A stretch of DNA of 64,000 nucleotides from Pelagirhabdus alkalitolerans (lineage in GTDB: Bacteria; Bacillota; Bacilli; Bacillales; Amphibacillaceae): positions 124,001 through 188,000 of the forward strand of contig NZ_FMYI01000003.1 in NCBI RefSeq assembly GCF_900096905.1, in the 5' to 3' direction. Position 1 is the first letter of the stretch, and every line of letters starts with the position of its first letter. Both the position numbers and the translations under genes were made by a program. Shown here piece by piece: positions 26,872-35,070 of this stretch. The notes beneath the pieces are model-generated. The model was not told where the DNA came from. It made no database searches and saw only the letters and a list, made by a program, of their open reading frames with translations.

Positions 26872-27555
26872 TTGCTAGCAAAAAATCAATTTGTAACGAT
26901 TAAAGGAACGCGTGATGGTTTAACATTGTACCTGAATGATACGTGTGATGTAGATAGATTACTAGAAGAACTGGATCATATGCTGATGAGTGAGCATTTT
27001 GATCACGAGGAATCTCTAGTGACGATTACCGTTCAATTAGGGAAACGTTATTTACATACTGGGGAAAGAGAAAAACTTGAATCGATTATAAGTAAACGAT
27101 CGCATTTCGTCATCCAATCAATTGAATCCGATGTGGTTTTAAAAGAAGATGCGATTCGTTGGAAAGAAGAAAGTGAAATTCGAACATTTTCAAAGACGAT
27201 CCGTTCGGGACAAGTCATTGATATTGTTGGTGATGTATTGTTGATTGGTGATATCAATCCGGGAGGTACGCTCAAAGCGACCGGTAATATATTCGTACTA
27301 GGACACCTACGAGGAACTGCTCACGCAGGGCATACGGGTGACAAGAATGCTGTGATCATGGCCTCTTATATGAACCCTATGCAGTTAAGGATTGCAGACT
27401 TTTTTAGTCGTTCTCCAGATTATGAATCAGATGGTGTTTATATGGAAGGTGCGTATGTTGAAGATTCGGGGAAAATAATGATTGATCGACTTCATGTTGT
27501 GGCGAAAAAACGACCGGACTTAAGTGGGTTTGAAAGGAGTGTTTTAAATGGCTGA
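26872..27555 (+). CDS. minC: Septum site-determining protein MinC
   Basis: Inhibitor of FtsZ polymerisation away from midcell. The N-terminal domain covers about residues 1-100, and the C-terminal right-handed beta-helix begins near RSGQVIDIVGDVLLIGDINPGG and includes VLGHLRGTAHAG. The start is taken as TTG 26872 because GGGAGGTG lies at the right distance; no ATG or GTG fits better. 227 residues. It overlaps minD by eight bases. Confidence 0.95.
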   Translation: MLAKNQFVTIKGTRDGLTLYLNDTCDVDRLLEELDHMLMSEHFDHEESLVTITVQLGKRYLHTGEREKLESIISKRSHFVIQSIESDVVLKEDAIRWKEESEIRTFSKTIRSGQVIDIVGDVLLIGDINPGGTLKATGNIFVLGHLRGTAHAGHTGDKNAVIMASYMNPMQLRIADFFSRSPDYESDGVYMEGAYVEDSGKIMIDRLHVVAKKRPDLSGFERSVLNG

Positions 27556-28348
27556 AGCTATTGTTATTACCTCAGGTAAAGGTGGGGTTGGTAAAACAAC
27601 AACCACTGCTAATTTAGGAACAGCGCTGGCACTGATGAATCAAAAGGTGTGTCTTCTTGATACAGATATTGGTCTGAGAAATTTAGATGTTGTAATGGGA
27701 TTAGAAAACCGTATTATCTATGATATTGTAGATGTCGCACAAGAACGTTGTAACTTAAAACAAGCACTTATTAAAGATAAACGATTTGATTATTTATTCT
27801 TGCTTCCTGCTGCTCAAACGAGTGATAAACATGATCTAACTGAGGAAGCAATGGTTGAAATGATAACTGAATTAAAGAAAGAGTTTGATTATATCATTAT
27901 TGATTGTCCAGCTGGTATTGAACAAGGATACAAGAATGCTGTAGCTGGAGCTGATCATGCAATTGTTGTGACAACACCAGAGAAGTCAAGTGTACGTGAT
28001 GCGGATCGTATCATTGGTTTATTAGAGCAAGAAGAAATTGAGCCACCTAAATTGGTGATTAATCGAATCAGAAATCATATGATGGAAACGGGCGACATGT
28101 TAACGATTGATGAGATCATCCAAGTTTTATCGATTGATTTATTAGGCATCGTTGCTGATGATGATGAAGTTATAAAAGCATCCAATCATGGTGAGCCAGT
28201 TGCCTTTCAACCGAATACAAAAGCATCCATCTCATACCGCAATATAGCAAGGCGTATACTAGGCGAATCCGTTCCGCTTCAATCATTTGAAGAAGAAGAA
28301 GGCATGATGGCTAAAGTTAAACGATTTTTAGGTATGCGAAAACATTAG
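27548..28348 (+). CDS. minD: Septum site-determining protein MinD
   Basis: Membrane-bound ParA-family ATPase that recruits MinC. The deviant Walker A is GKGGVGKTTT, the switch I region has DTDIGLRNLDVVMGLENR, and the C-terminus ends in an amphipathic targeting helix (MMAKVKRFLGMRK). 266 residues. It is the last gene of the mreBCD-minCD run and is followed by a terminator. No MinE is present, as in other bacilli. Confidence 0.98.
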   Translation: MAEAIVITSGKGGVGKTTTTANLGTALALMNQKVCLLDTDIGLRNLDVVMGLENRIIYDIVDVAQERCNLKQALIKDKRFDYLFLLPAAQTSDKHDLTEEAMVEMITELKKEFDYIIIDCPAGIEQGYKNAVAGADHAIVVTTPEKSSVRDADRIIGLLEQEEIEPPKLVINRIRNHMMETGDMLTIDEIIQVLSIDLLGIVADDDEVIKASNHGEPVAFQPNTKASISYRNIARRILGESVPLQSFEEEEGMMAKVKRFLGMRKH

Positions 28349-28374
28349 TGAATCAAAATCAAACAAGAACCGAG

Positions 28375-28412
28375 GAGCCCGAATCATTATACAGTTAATG
28401 TTCGGGCTTTTT
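28375..28412 (+). terminator. Intrinsic terminator after minD
   Basis: GAGCCCGAA and TTCGGGCTT form the stem, extended by TCATT/AATG-type pairing, followed by a T run. Confidence 0.9.
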
Positions 28413-28492
28413 GTCTTGTAACGAATAAGACGCATCATCTGTTCATATCTTTATTTATTTTATCATATGAATAAATAAAGGATGTGAAGACA

Positions 28493-29176
28493 TTGGACAA
28501 ACAAACTAAAAAAATAATGCGTCAGATCAAGAGACGAAAACAGCCTACAGTTAAAAATACTGAACCTATACGTGCTCAAAGTACAGATCCTGATAAGCGA
28601 TCGAAGTTAAATGGTTATATCCAAGTATTTGTAGCGAGTTTGTTTTTAATCGTGTCTGTATTTCTCATTCAATCCTCGCACGCATCGTTATCAGTCCCTA
28701 AACAATGGTTAAATAGACAAATGACTGAAGCCTTTCCCTTTGCAACAGTTCATCTTTGGTACACCGAAACGGTTGGGCTTCCATTTTCTATATCTGATCA
28801 AAAAAATATAGAACATGATTCTTTAGCTGTATCACTGCCTGTGTCGACTTATCAAAACAAAGGACTTATAGCAAGTGGAGAAGGTCTAATCATTGAGACA
28901 AATGATCGCGATCTTGATATTTACTCTGTTAAAGCAGGAACGGTATTATTTGTTGGCAAGCAAACGCCATTTGAACAGACTGTGATTATTCAACATGCAG
29001 ATCGAAGTCAAACGACTTATGGTCTACTTGATGAAGTGGATGTCCTACCTTTTCAATTTGTTGAAGCCGGTGAAAAGATCGCAAAGGTTGATGCTACGAT
29101 TAATCGTTTGTATCTAAGTATGCAAAAAGAAGATCAGTTTTTAGATCCAACTGAGGTTATCGATGTTTGGAAGTAA
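28493..29176 (+). CDS. spoIVFA: Stage IV sporulation protein FA
   Basis: Membrane protein that holds the SpoIVFB protease inactive in the outer forespore membrane until signalled. It has a basic cytoplasmic N-terminus, one transmembrane helix (VFVASLFLIVSVFLIQ) and a degenerate M23/LytM-like domain (VKAGTVLFVG, VIIQHADRSQTTYG). 227 residues against 264 in B. subtilis. TTG 28493 is preferred since AAAGGATGTG is well spaced; GTG 28484 is possible. Followed directly by spoIVFB. Confidence 0.85.
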   Translation: MDKQTKKIMRQIKRRKQPTVKNTEPIRAQSTDPDKRSKLNGYIQVFVASLFLIVSVFLIQSSHASLSVPKQWLNRQMTEAFPFATVHLWYTETVGLPFSISDQKNIEHDSLAVSLPVSTYQNKGLIASGEGLIIETNDRDLDIYSVKAGTVLFVGKQTPFEQTVIIQHADRSQTTYGLLDEVDVLPFQFVEAGEKIAKVDATINRLYLSMQKEDQFLDPTEVIDVWK

Positions 29177-30005
29177 TAAAAAGTTTAAAATCAAATGGCA
29201 CCCATCACTCATAATAGGTCTTATTGGGGGTGTGAGTGCCGGTTTATTTTATGAAGTTTTGATACTTTATAGCATTGTACTCTTCCATGAATATGGACAT
29301 GTCTTCATGGCAAAACATTTAGGGTGGCAGGTTCAATCGGTTACGATTTGGCTGTTTGGTGGTATAATGAAAACAGATGATTATCATAATCGGTCTAGCT
29401 ATGAACAATTTCTTGTAACAATAGCAGGTCCACTTCAGCATGTATTTATCTATTTATTACTTTTGATTTGTTCCTATTTAAGACTTATAGAAGGCTCTTT
29501 ACTGTCGTTTGCCAGAAACTATAATCAATTGATTTTATTGTTTAATCTAGTTCCTATTTGGCCACTAGATGGTGGTAAAATGTATCATTTAGTCTTGAAT
29601 AGATGGCTGCCTTTTGTAAAAGCATATAAACTGACACTGGTGACATCATTTGTTTTAATCAGTACACTCATGATTTTCACAACGTACATGAGTTATTTTT
29701 CAGTTAATCGATTAATATTAGCAAGCTTTCTTAGCTGGCAAAACTATTTAGATTATAAACAAAGCCCTTATTTATTTAGACGATTTCTAATCGGACGTTA
29801 TCAAATAGATATGACTCACCTGAAAAAACAGGAATTATTGGTGCACAGTACAACACCGATTAAGGAACTGGTTGAAAAATTCCAGTCTGCTTTTACGCAT
29901 GTAATTCATATATATGATCAAGATCAATATGTGACAGAGCATGATATTTTAACAGTGTATTTTAATCATCCAACGTACACGACAGTCAATCAATGCATTA
30001 AATAA
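29163..30005 (+). CDS. spoIVFB: Stage IV sporulation protein FB, site-2 protease
   Basis: Intramembrane M50 metalloprotease that cuts pro-sigma-K in the mother cell. The zinc motif is HEYGH (in VLFHEYGHVFMAKHLGW) and the third ligand is in NLVPIWPLDGGK. There are about six helices, then a CBS-like C-terminal part. 280 residues. It overlaps spoIVFA by 14 bases. The spoIVFAB pair before rplU is standard bacillus order. Confidence 0.94.
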   Translation: MFGSNKKFKIKWHPSLIIGLIGGVSAGLFYEVLILYSIVLFHEYGHVFMAKHLGWQVQSVTIWLFGGIMKTDDYHNRSSYEQFLVTIAGPLQHVFIYLLLLICSYLRLIEGSLLSFARNYNQLILLFNLVPIWPLDGGKMYHLVLNRWLPFVKAYKLTLVTSFVLISTLMIFTTYMSYFSVNRLILASFLSWQNYLDYKQSPYLFRRFLIGRYQIDMTHLKKQELLVHSTTPIKELVEKFQSAFTHVIHIYDQDQYVTEHDILTVYFNHPTYTTVNQCIK

Positions 30006-30022
30006 AGAAATGAGGTTATCCT

Positions 30023-31480
30023 ATCGAACTCTATTTACTCACATCTCTAAGTGAACGGATCGGTGTTGCAGTCGAAAAGCAAAAAATTGTTGAGCTATCG
30101 ATTGATCGCTCAGATCATCCAGATCGCGTGGGTTCTATTTTTATAGGGAAAGTTGAAACGGTCGACAAAGGACTTCAAGCAGCTTTTGTTGATATTGGTG
30201 GGGACAAGTTAGCTTATCTAGAAAAACGAGAGATTCCCACGACTGATGTAAGTCAAGATAAACCGATCGAGTCTTTGATCACAGAGGGTCAATCGATTAT
30301 CGTTCAGGTCACAAAAGATGCTTATAAAGAAAAAGGGGCTAGACTGACACATAATATAACGTTAGGGGATTCAGGTATTGTCTATATGCCTAGAGCCGGT
30401 TATGTCGCGATATCTAAAAAAATTGATGCCGAGAAAAAAGATGAACTTAAAGCAAATATTCAAAGTTTACTTGAAAATGAAGAGGGCGCAATTATTCGAA
30501 CAAAGGCTGAACACTACACAAATGATGAGTTACGCATTCAAATTGAAGCATTACGTGACGAATGGAAAAGTATTGAACACGCATTTAAAAATGGAAGGAT
30601 CGGTCAAACTTTGTATTATGATGACCCTATTTACAATCGTTTCATTCGACGTTTTACCTCAGAAGGAATTGAGAAAATTTATTGTGATGATGCGACCGCA
30701 ATCGCCTCTATTAAGAAAAAATATCCACAATTACAAGCTGAGATGAAGTGGTTACCCGATTGTGAAGCACATTTGCCTCAATCAATTGATCAAGTGTATA
30801 GTCATATCTTAAAACCGGTTGTTGAATTAGAAAATGGCGTCTCGATTCAAATTGAAAGTACTGAAGCCTTAACAGCAATCGATGTGAACTCTTCAGGCTT
30901 TACTGGCAAGAAAAGAAGTAACCGAATAGCTTATGACGTCAACCGAATTGCTGCAAGGCAGATCATGAGAGAACTTAGACTGCGTAATATTTCAGGCATG
31001 GTCGTGATTGATTTCATACGTATGAAAAATAAAAAAGATCAGTCGAACTTGCTCCATGAACTTAGAAAGTGGGCAAAAGAAGACTTAACAAGAATTGATC
31101 TGTTTGGTTTTACAGCACTCGGGTTATTTGAGTTGACGCGCAAACGTGAAGCTCCTGTGCATGAATTTATTTTAAAACCAGCAACACTTGAGAAAAAGCC
31201 GTCACTACATACTCTTAGCTTTCAATTGGAGCGTGAAATTCACAATCAAAATGCAGAAGCGGTAGTAGTCGAAGTTTCAAAACGATTTAAACAAACGTGG
31301 AATCAGGTGATTCATTCGGAAAGCTTCTACGATTTATCACAGCCAACGGTGTATTTCATCGAATCAAAAGGTGTTGAAAGTTATGCGATCAGACGTGTCG
31401 GTTCAGATACATTAGTGAATGATTATTTAAGAAAAAAGGATCCGCAATTGATTGACAAATTGAATCCAGACATGGTATGA
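30023..31480 (+). CDS. rng: RNase E/G family ribonuclease, apparent AUC start
   Basis: Endoribonuclease of the RNase G type. The homologous N-terminus (IELYLLTSLSERIGVAVEKQKIVELSIDR) is readable from 30023, but no ATG, GTG or TTG precedes it in frame after the stop at 30011. The first canonical start, GTG 30128, would cut into the S1 domain (RVGSIFIGKVETV). An SD-like GAGGTTATC lies just before ATC 30023. The catalytic Asp residues are in AIDVNSSGF and VVIDFI. The usual Cys zinc-link motif after the ELTRKR sequence is absent. 485 residues from 30023. The start is inferred; a frameshift cannot be excluded. Confidence 0.82.
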   Translation: MELYLLTSLSERIGVAVEKQKIVELSIDRSDHPDRVGSIFIGKVETVDKGLQAAFVDIGGDKLAYLEKREIPTTDVSQDKPIESLITEGQSIIVQVTKDAYKEKGARLTHNITLGDSGIVYMPRAGYVAISKKIDAEKKDELKANIQSLLENEEGAIIRTKAEHYTNDELRIQIEALRDEWKSIEHAFKNGRIGQTLYYDDPIYNRFIRRFTSEGIEKIYCDDATAIASIKKKYPQLQAEMKWLPDCEAHLPQSIDQVYSHILKPVVELENGVSIQIESTEALTAIDVNSSGFTGKKRSNRIAYDVNRIAARQIMRELRLRNISGMVVIDFIRMKNKKDQSNLLHELRKWAKEDLTRIDLFGFTALGLFELTRKREAPVHEFILKPATLEKKPSLHTLSFQLEREIHNQNAEAVVVEVSKRFKQTWNQVIHSESFYDLSQPTVYFIESKGVESYAIRRVGSDTLVNDYLRKKDPQLIDKLNPDMV

Positions 31481-31489
31481 TTCTAACGT

Positions 31490-31595
31490 TATGCAATATG
31501 GTAGCACCCGTTGCTACAACCGCGCAGATCAGGTCTTTTATAAGTGGTTTATTTAATCACACCTGTGATGGCGAGTCTGAGTCTATTAAGGAGGT
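31490..31595 (+). ncRNA. Ribosomal protein L21 leader
   Basis: The leader ahead of rplU has a GTAGCACCCGTTGCTAC hairpin, an ACCGCGCAGATCAGGTC segment, and a TCACACCTGTGATGGC hairpin. This agrees with the L21 leader family known ahead of rplU in Firmicutes, thought to be bound by L21 for autoregulation. It was recognised by position and general pattern, not by a covariance model. Confidence 0.6.
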
Positions 31596-31604
31596 GCAAC
31601 AAGG

Positions 31605-31913
31605 ATGTACGCAATTATTGAAACTGGTGGTAAGCAGATCAAGGTAGAAGAAGGACAAGAAATTTATGTTGAGAAAGTAAATGGCGAAGCTGGAGATGCT
31701 GTTACTTTTGATAAAGTATTGTTCGTAGGTGGAGATGATGTAAAAGTCGGTTCTCCATTCGTAGATGGTGCTTCTGTTACGGCTAAAGTTGAAAAACAAG
31801 GTCGTCAAAAGAAAGTAACTGTTTACAAATTTAAGCCTAAAAAGAACTATAGTCGTAAACAAGGTCATCGTCAGCCATATACAAAAGTAACGATTGATAA
31901 AATCAATGCATAA
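31605..31913 (+). CDS. rplU: 50S ribosomal protein bL21
   Basis: 102-residue ribosomal protein starting MYAIIETGGKQIKVEEGQ and ending with the conserved GHRQPYTKVTIDKI. Strong ribosome-binding site AAGGAGGTG. First gene of rplU-prp-rpmA. Confidence 0.99.
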   Translation: MYAIIETGGKQIKVEEGQEIYVEKVNGEAGDAVTFDKVLFVGGDDVKVGSPFVDGASVTAKVEKQGRQKKVTVYKFKPKKNYSRKQGHRQPYTKVTIDKINA

Positions 31914-31926
31914 AGGCTGATTCGTT

Positions 31927-32259
31927 ATGATCTATGTGACGATAACACGTAATCAAGATAATAACATAATCGCTTTTGAACTGAGTGGACATGCCGGTAG
32001 TGGCCCATATGGGTATGACTTAGTCTGTGCAGCTGTTTCAGCAGTTGCCTTTGGTATGACAAACGCAGTGATTAAGCACAGTGAGATTGAACCTATCGTT
32101 GACCAAGGTGGCGAAGGTGGTTATCTAAAAGTTGAATTGCCCGAACAGTTAACAGAAGCACAAGCTCAAAAAGCCGCGCTTTTACTAGAAGGAATGCTAA
32201 CTTCTTTAGAAACCATCGAACGTGACTACAGTCAACATATATCCATCTCTGAAAAATAA
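31927..32259 (+). CDS. prp: Ribosomal-processing cysteine protease Prp
   Basis: Cysteine protease that removes the N-terminal extension of ribosomal protein bL27 in Firmicutes. The catalytic His and Cys lie in FELSGHAGSGPYGYDLVCAA. 110 residues. Located between rplU and rpmA as YsxB in B. subtilis, and its substrate is the next gene. Confidence 0.96.
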   Translation: MIYVTITRNQDNNIIAFELSGHAGSGPYGYDLVCAAVSAVAFGMTNAVIKHSEIEPIVDQGGEGGYLKVELPEQLTEAQAQKAALLLEGMLTSLETIERDYSQHISISEK

Positions 32260-32273
32260 GGAGGTGCAAGCCC

Positions 32274-32564
32274 ATGTTACGTTTAGACTTACAATTTTTC
32301 GCAACGAAAAAAGGTGTGAGTAGTTCAAAGAACGGTCGTGATTCAGAATCGAAGCGACTTGGAACTAAGCGCGCTGATGGTCAAGAAGTTACAGGTGGAT
32401 CAATTTTATATCGCCAACGCGGTACAAAAGTTTATCCTGGAACAAACGTCGGTCGTGGTGGCGATGATACTTTATTTGCTAAAACAGATGGTATCGTTCG
32501 TTTTGAGCGCGTCGGACGCAACCGTAAACGCGTAAGTGTATATCCTGTTGCACAAGAAGCATAA
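32274..32564 (+). CDS. rpmA: 50S ribosomal protein bL27 (with Prp-cleaved leader)
   Basis: 96 residues starting MLRLDLQFFA-TKKG: the Firmicutes N-terminal extension with the Prp cleavage site after FFA. The mature protein continues GVSSSKNGRDSESKRLG. Strong AAGGAGGTG site. Confidence 0.99.
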   Translation: MLRLDLQFFATKKGVSSSKNGRDSESKRLGTKRADGQEVTGGSILYRQRGTKVYPGTNVGRGGDDTLFAKTDGIVRFERVGRNRKRVSVYPVAQEA

Positions 32565-32572
32565 TGATAACA

Positions 32573-32617
32573 AGAGCGTATTTCAGAAGATCATTTCTTT
32601 TGAAATACGCTCTTTTC
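32573..32617 (+). terminator. Terminator after rpmA
   Basis: GAGCGTATTTCA and TGAAATACGCTC form a 12-base stem followed by TTTT. Confidence 0.88.
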
Positions 32618-32643
32618 ATTCGTTCATATCATGATGATTCACT

Positions 32644-32672
32644 TTTACGAATGGTCAAATATTTGCTATACT
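32644..32672 (+). promoter_or_regulatory. Promoter of spo0B-obg
   Basis: TTTACG at 32644-32649, 17-base spacer, TATACT at 32667-32672; a sigma-A type site ahead of the leader hairpin. Confidence 0.45.
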
Positions 32673-32701
32673 TTTTATACGTGTTAAAAATGATTAAATG
32701 G

Positions 32702-32736
32702 CGCATTCGCTATACATGTGAGCGAATGCGATTTTT
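32702..32736 (+). terminator. Leader hairpin before spo0B
   Basis: CGCATTCGCT and AGCGAATGCG form a perfect 10-base stem with a 9-base loop and an ATTTTT tail, between the predicted promoter and spo0B. It looks like an attenuator; what could relieve it is not visible. Confidence 0.6.
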
Positions 32737-32762
32737 CTAATCAATGATGAGGTGGTGCTTTC

Positions 32763-33275
32763 GTGGAAGAAGTTGAAGTGATTCAGTTACTTAGGCATTT
32801 TAGACATGATTTAGCCAACGAGGTCCAATTAATCAGTGGATATTTACAACTTGAAGATTTACAGACTGCTAAACAGTACAGTTCAAAGCTTAATCGAAAT
32901 CTTATTAATCAACAAGCTTTTTTATCAATGCCACTTCCAAAAACAATTGTGGCTTCACTTAAATCAGCTCATTTATCAAGTCTAAATATCAAGTTTGAGG
33001 CTGTTATTGATCAAACACCTACCATAGAAGATCATCGATTACAAAATGATATGACAACTTTAATTGATTTACTCAATAACATGAGTGAATCAGTTGGGAT
33101 AACAGATGCATTATTCATATTTAAACAATATACTAATGAGCCGTTTGAGCTTAATGTGTATGTCGATCAATTGTGTGCAGATATAGGATATAAATTGAAT
33201 AGCTTATTTCGTGAATGTATGATTGAAGAATTAGAAAAAGGCTACTCTATACGATATATAAAAAAAGATAAGTAA
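32763..33275 (+). CDS. spo0B: Sporulation initiation phosphotransferase Spo0B
   Basis: Passes phosphate from Spo0F to Spo0A in the sporulation phosphorelay. The phosphorylated His is in LLRHFRHDLANEVQLISGYLQL, the four-helix dimerisation motif. The rest is a degenerate kinase-like fold with low conservation. 170 residues. GTG start 32763 behind GAGGTGGTG. The rpmA-spo0B-obg order is conserved in spore-forming bacilli. Confidence 0.88.
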   Translation: MEEVEVIQLLRHFRHDLANEVQLISGYLQLEDLQTAKQYSSKLNRNLINQQAFLSMPLPKTIVASLKSAHLSSLNIKFEAVIDQTPTIEDHRLQNDMTTLIDLLNNMSESVGITDALFIFKQYTNEPFELNVYVDQLCADIGYKLNSLFRECMIEELEKGYSIRYIKKDK

Positions 33276-33286
33276 GGGGTGAAGAT

Positions 33287-34567
33287 ATGTTTGTCGATCA
33301 GGTCAAAGTGTATGTTAAAGCCGGTGATGGCGGAAATGGTTTAGCCAGCTTTAGAAGAGAAAAATATGTCCCATTCGGAGGGCCATCCGGTGGCGATGGT
33401 GGTAATGGTGCTGATGTTGTGTTTGAGGTTGATGAAGGTCTCAATACGTTGATGGATTTTCGTTACCAACGTCATTTTAAAGCAAAACGTGGAGAAAATG
33501 GAATGAGTAAGAATCAGCACGGAAAAAATTCAGATCCACTTGTTTTACCTGTTCCTCCAGGTACGACAATTAAAGATGAAGAGACGGGTGATACGTTAGC
33601 TGATTTAACAGAACATGGTCAAAGAGCTGTTATTGCAAAAGGTGGCCGTGGTGGCCGAGGGAATGTTCGATTTAAAACGGCTAAAAACCCGGCTCCAGAA
33701 CATGCTGAAAATGGTGAGCCTGGAATAGAGCGTAACTTGGTTATTGAATTAAAATTACTTGCCGATGTTGGTCTTGTTGGTTTTCCAAGTGTCGGTAAAA
33801 GTACTCTACTATCCGTTATAAGTGCTGCGCGACCTAAAATAGCAGATTATCATTTTACGACATTAGCACCTAATTTAGGTGTTGTTGAAACTGATGACCA
33901 TCGTAGTTTTGTGATGGCAGATCTACCAGGTTTAATTGAAGGTGCGCATGAAGGTGTAGGTTTAGGTTATCAATTTTTACGTCATATTGAACGAACACGA
34001 CTGATTGTTCATGTGATTGATATGGCAAGTACAGAAGGAAGAGATCCCTATCAAGATTTCTTAACAATTAATGAAGAATTAAAAGCTTATGAACAATCTG
34101 TTTCAGATCGCCCACAAATCATTGTGGCTAATAAGATGGAGATGCCTCATGCTGAAGATAATTTGAATGCCTTTAAAGAGCAGATAGAGGATGCGTATCC
34201 AATTTATCCAATATCTGCGATCACAAGAGAAGGTTTACGTGATTTATTATTTGCTATAGCTGATCAACTGGATCAAATACCAAAACATCAAGCGCCAGTT
34301 GAGGAAATAAATGAACGCGTTATTTACAAACATGAACCTGAGAAAGATCCGTTCCATATCACGAGAGATCCTGATGGTGCGTATGTCATTTATGGAGATA
34401 AGATTGAGAAATTATTCAAGATGACAGATCTAAATCGTGATGAGAGTGTCCGTCGATTCTCTAGACAAATGCGGGGAATGGGTATTGATGATGCGTTAAG
34501 AGAGCGTGGCGCAAAAGATGGAGATACGGTTCGATTGCTGGACTACGAATTTGAATTTATTGAATAA
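33287..34567 (+). CDS. obg: GTPase Obg (CgtA)
   Basis: Ribosome-associated GTPase, also needed for stress response and sporulation start. It has a Gly-rich Obg fold (about 1-158), the G domain with G1 GFPSVGKSTL and G3 DLPGLIEGAHEG, and the C-terminal OCT domain typical of Gram-positives (VIYGDKIEKLFKMTDLNRDESVRRF). 426 residues. Confidence 0.98.
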   Translation: MFVDQVKVYVKAGDGGNGLASFRREKYVPFGGPSGGDGGNGADVVFEVDEGLNTLMDFRYQRHFKAKRGENGMSKNQHGKNSDPLVLPVPPGTTIKDEETGDTLADLTEHGQRAVIAKGGRGGRGNVRFKTAKNPAPEHAENGEPGIERNLVIELKLLADVGLVGFPSVGKSTLLSVISAARPKIADYHFTTLAPNLGVVETDDHRSFVMADLPGLIEGAHEGVGLGYQFLRHIERTRLIVHVIDMASTEGRDPYQDFLTINEELKAYEQSVSDRPQIIVANKMEMPHAEDNLNAFKEQIEDAYPIYPISAITREGLRDLLFAIADQLDQIPKHQAPVEEINERVIYKHEPEKDPFHITRDPDGAYVIYGDKIEKLFKMTDLNRDESVRRFSRQMRGMGIDDALRERGAKDGDTVRLLDYEFEFIE

Positions 34568-34600
34568 AGAGTGGATACGGTAGAATGAAGGGGTGGTATC

Positions 34601-35050
34601 ATGCACAAAGATGAAGAGCGATTTTTCTTAGTAAGAGGCGACCTACTGCCTGAAGCAATGCAAAAAACATTGAAGGCTAAGGCAAAAATTGAAAGAGGAC
34701 AAGTATCATCTGTATTTGACGCTGTGAAAGAAGCGGGGCTGTCTCGAAGTGCTTTTTATAAATATCGTGATGCCGTTTTCCCTTTCCAAGCCGTTCAAAA
34801 GACACGTATTGTCACGTTATTTTTTCATTTAGAAGACCAATCAGGTACCTTATCACAGTTACTAGATACAGTTGCAAATGTAGGTGGAAACATTTTAACG
34901 ATTCACCAAACCATTCCAATTCAAGGGAAAGCAAATGTGACCCTATCACTAGATGTCAGTCAATTATCGGTCGATTTGGACACGTTAATTATTGAATTAA
35001 AAAAGCAAGATTTTATTGAAAAAGTTGAGATTTTGAGCTCAGGTATTTAA
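34601..35050 (+). CDS. pheB: ACT domain-containing protein PheB
   Basis: 149-residue UPF0735/PheB family protein with an N-terminal helical segment (SVFDAVKEAGLSRSAFYKYRDAVFPF) and a C-terminal ACT domain (TLFFHLEDQSGTLSQLLDTVANVGGNILTI). The molecular role is not settled; it is linked to phenylalanine metabolism through its fixed place before pheA. Confidence 0.93.
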   Translation: MHKDEERFFLVRGDLLPEAMQKTLKAKAKIERGQVSSVFDAVKEAGLSRSAFYKYRDAVFPFQAVQKTRIVTLFFHLEDQSGTLSQLLDTVANVGGNILTIHQTIPIQGKANVTLSLDVSQLSVDLDTLIIELKKQDFIEKVEILSSGI

Positions 35051-35070
35051 GTGAAGGAGGGACTTAAATA

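Noticed and set aside
30378..30746. 122-residue gene inside the RNase G-like gene
   Set aside because: Overlaps a well-supported frame, has no ribosome-binding site, and its composition is that of an out-of-frame reading.
30128..31480. RNase G-like gene starting at GTG 30128
   Set aside because: This would begin within the S1 domain although clear homologous sequence lies upstream, and no ribosome-binding site precedes it.
31557..31868. Minus-strand gene across rplU
   Set aside because: Antisense to the certain L21 gene and its leader.
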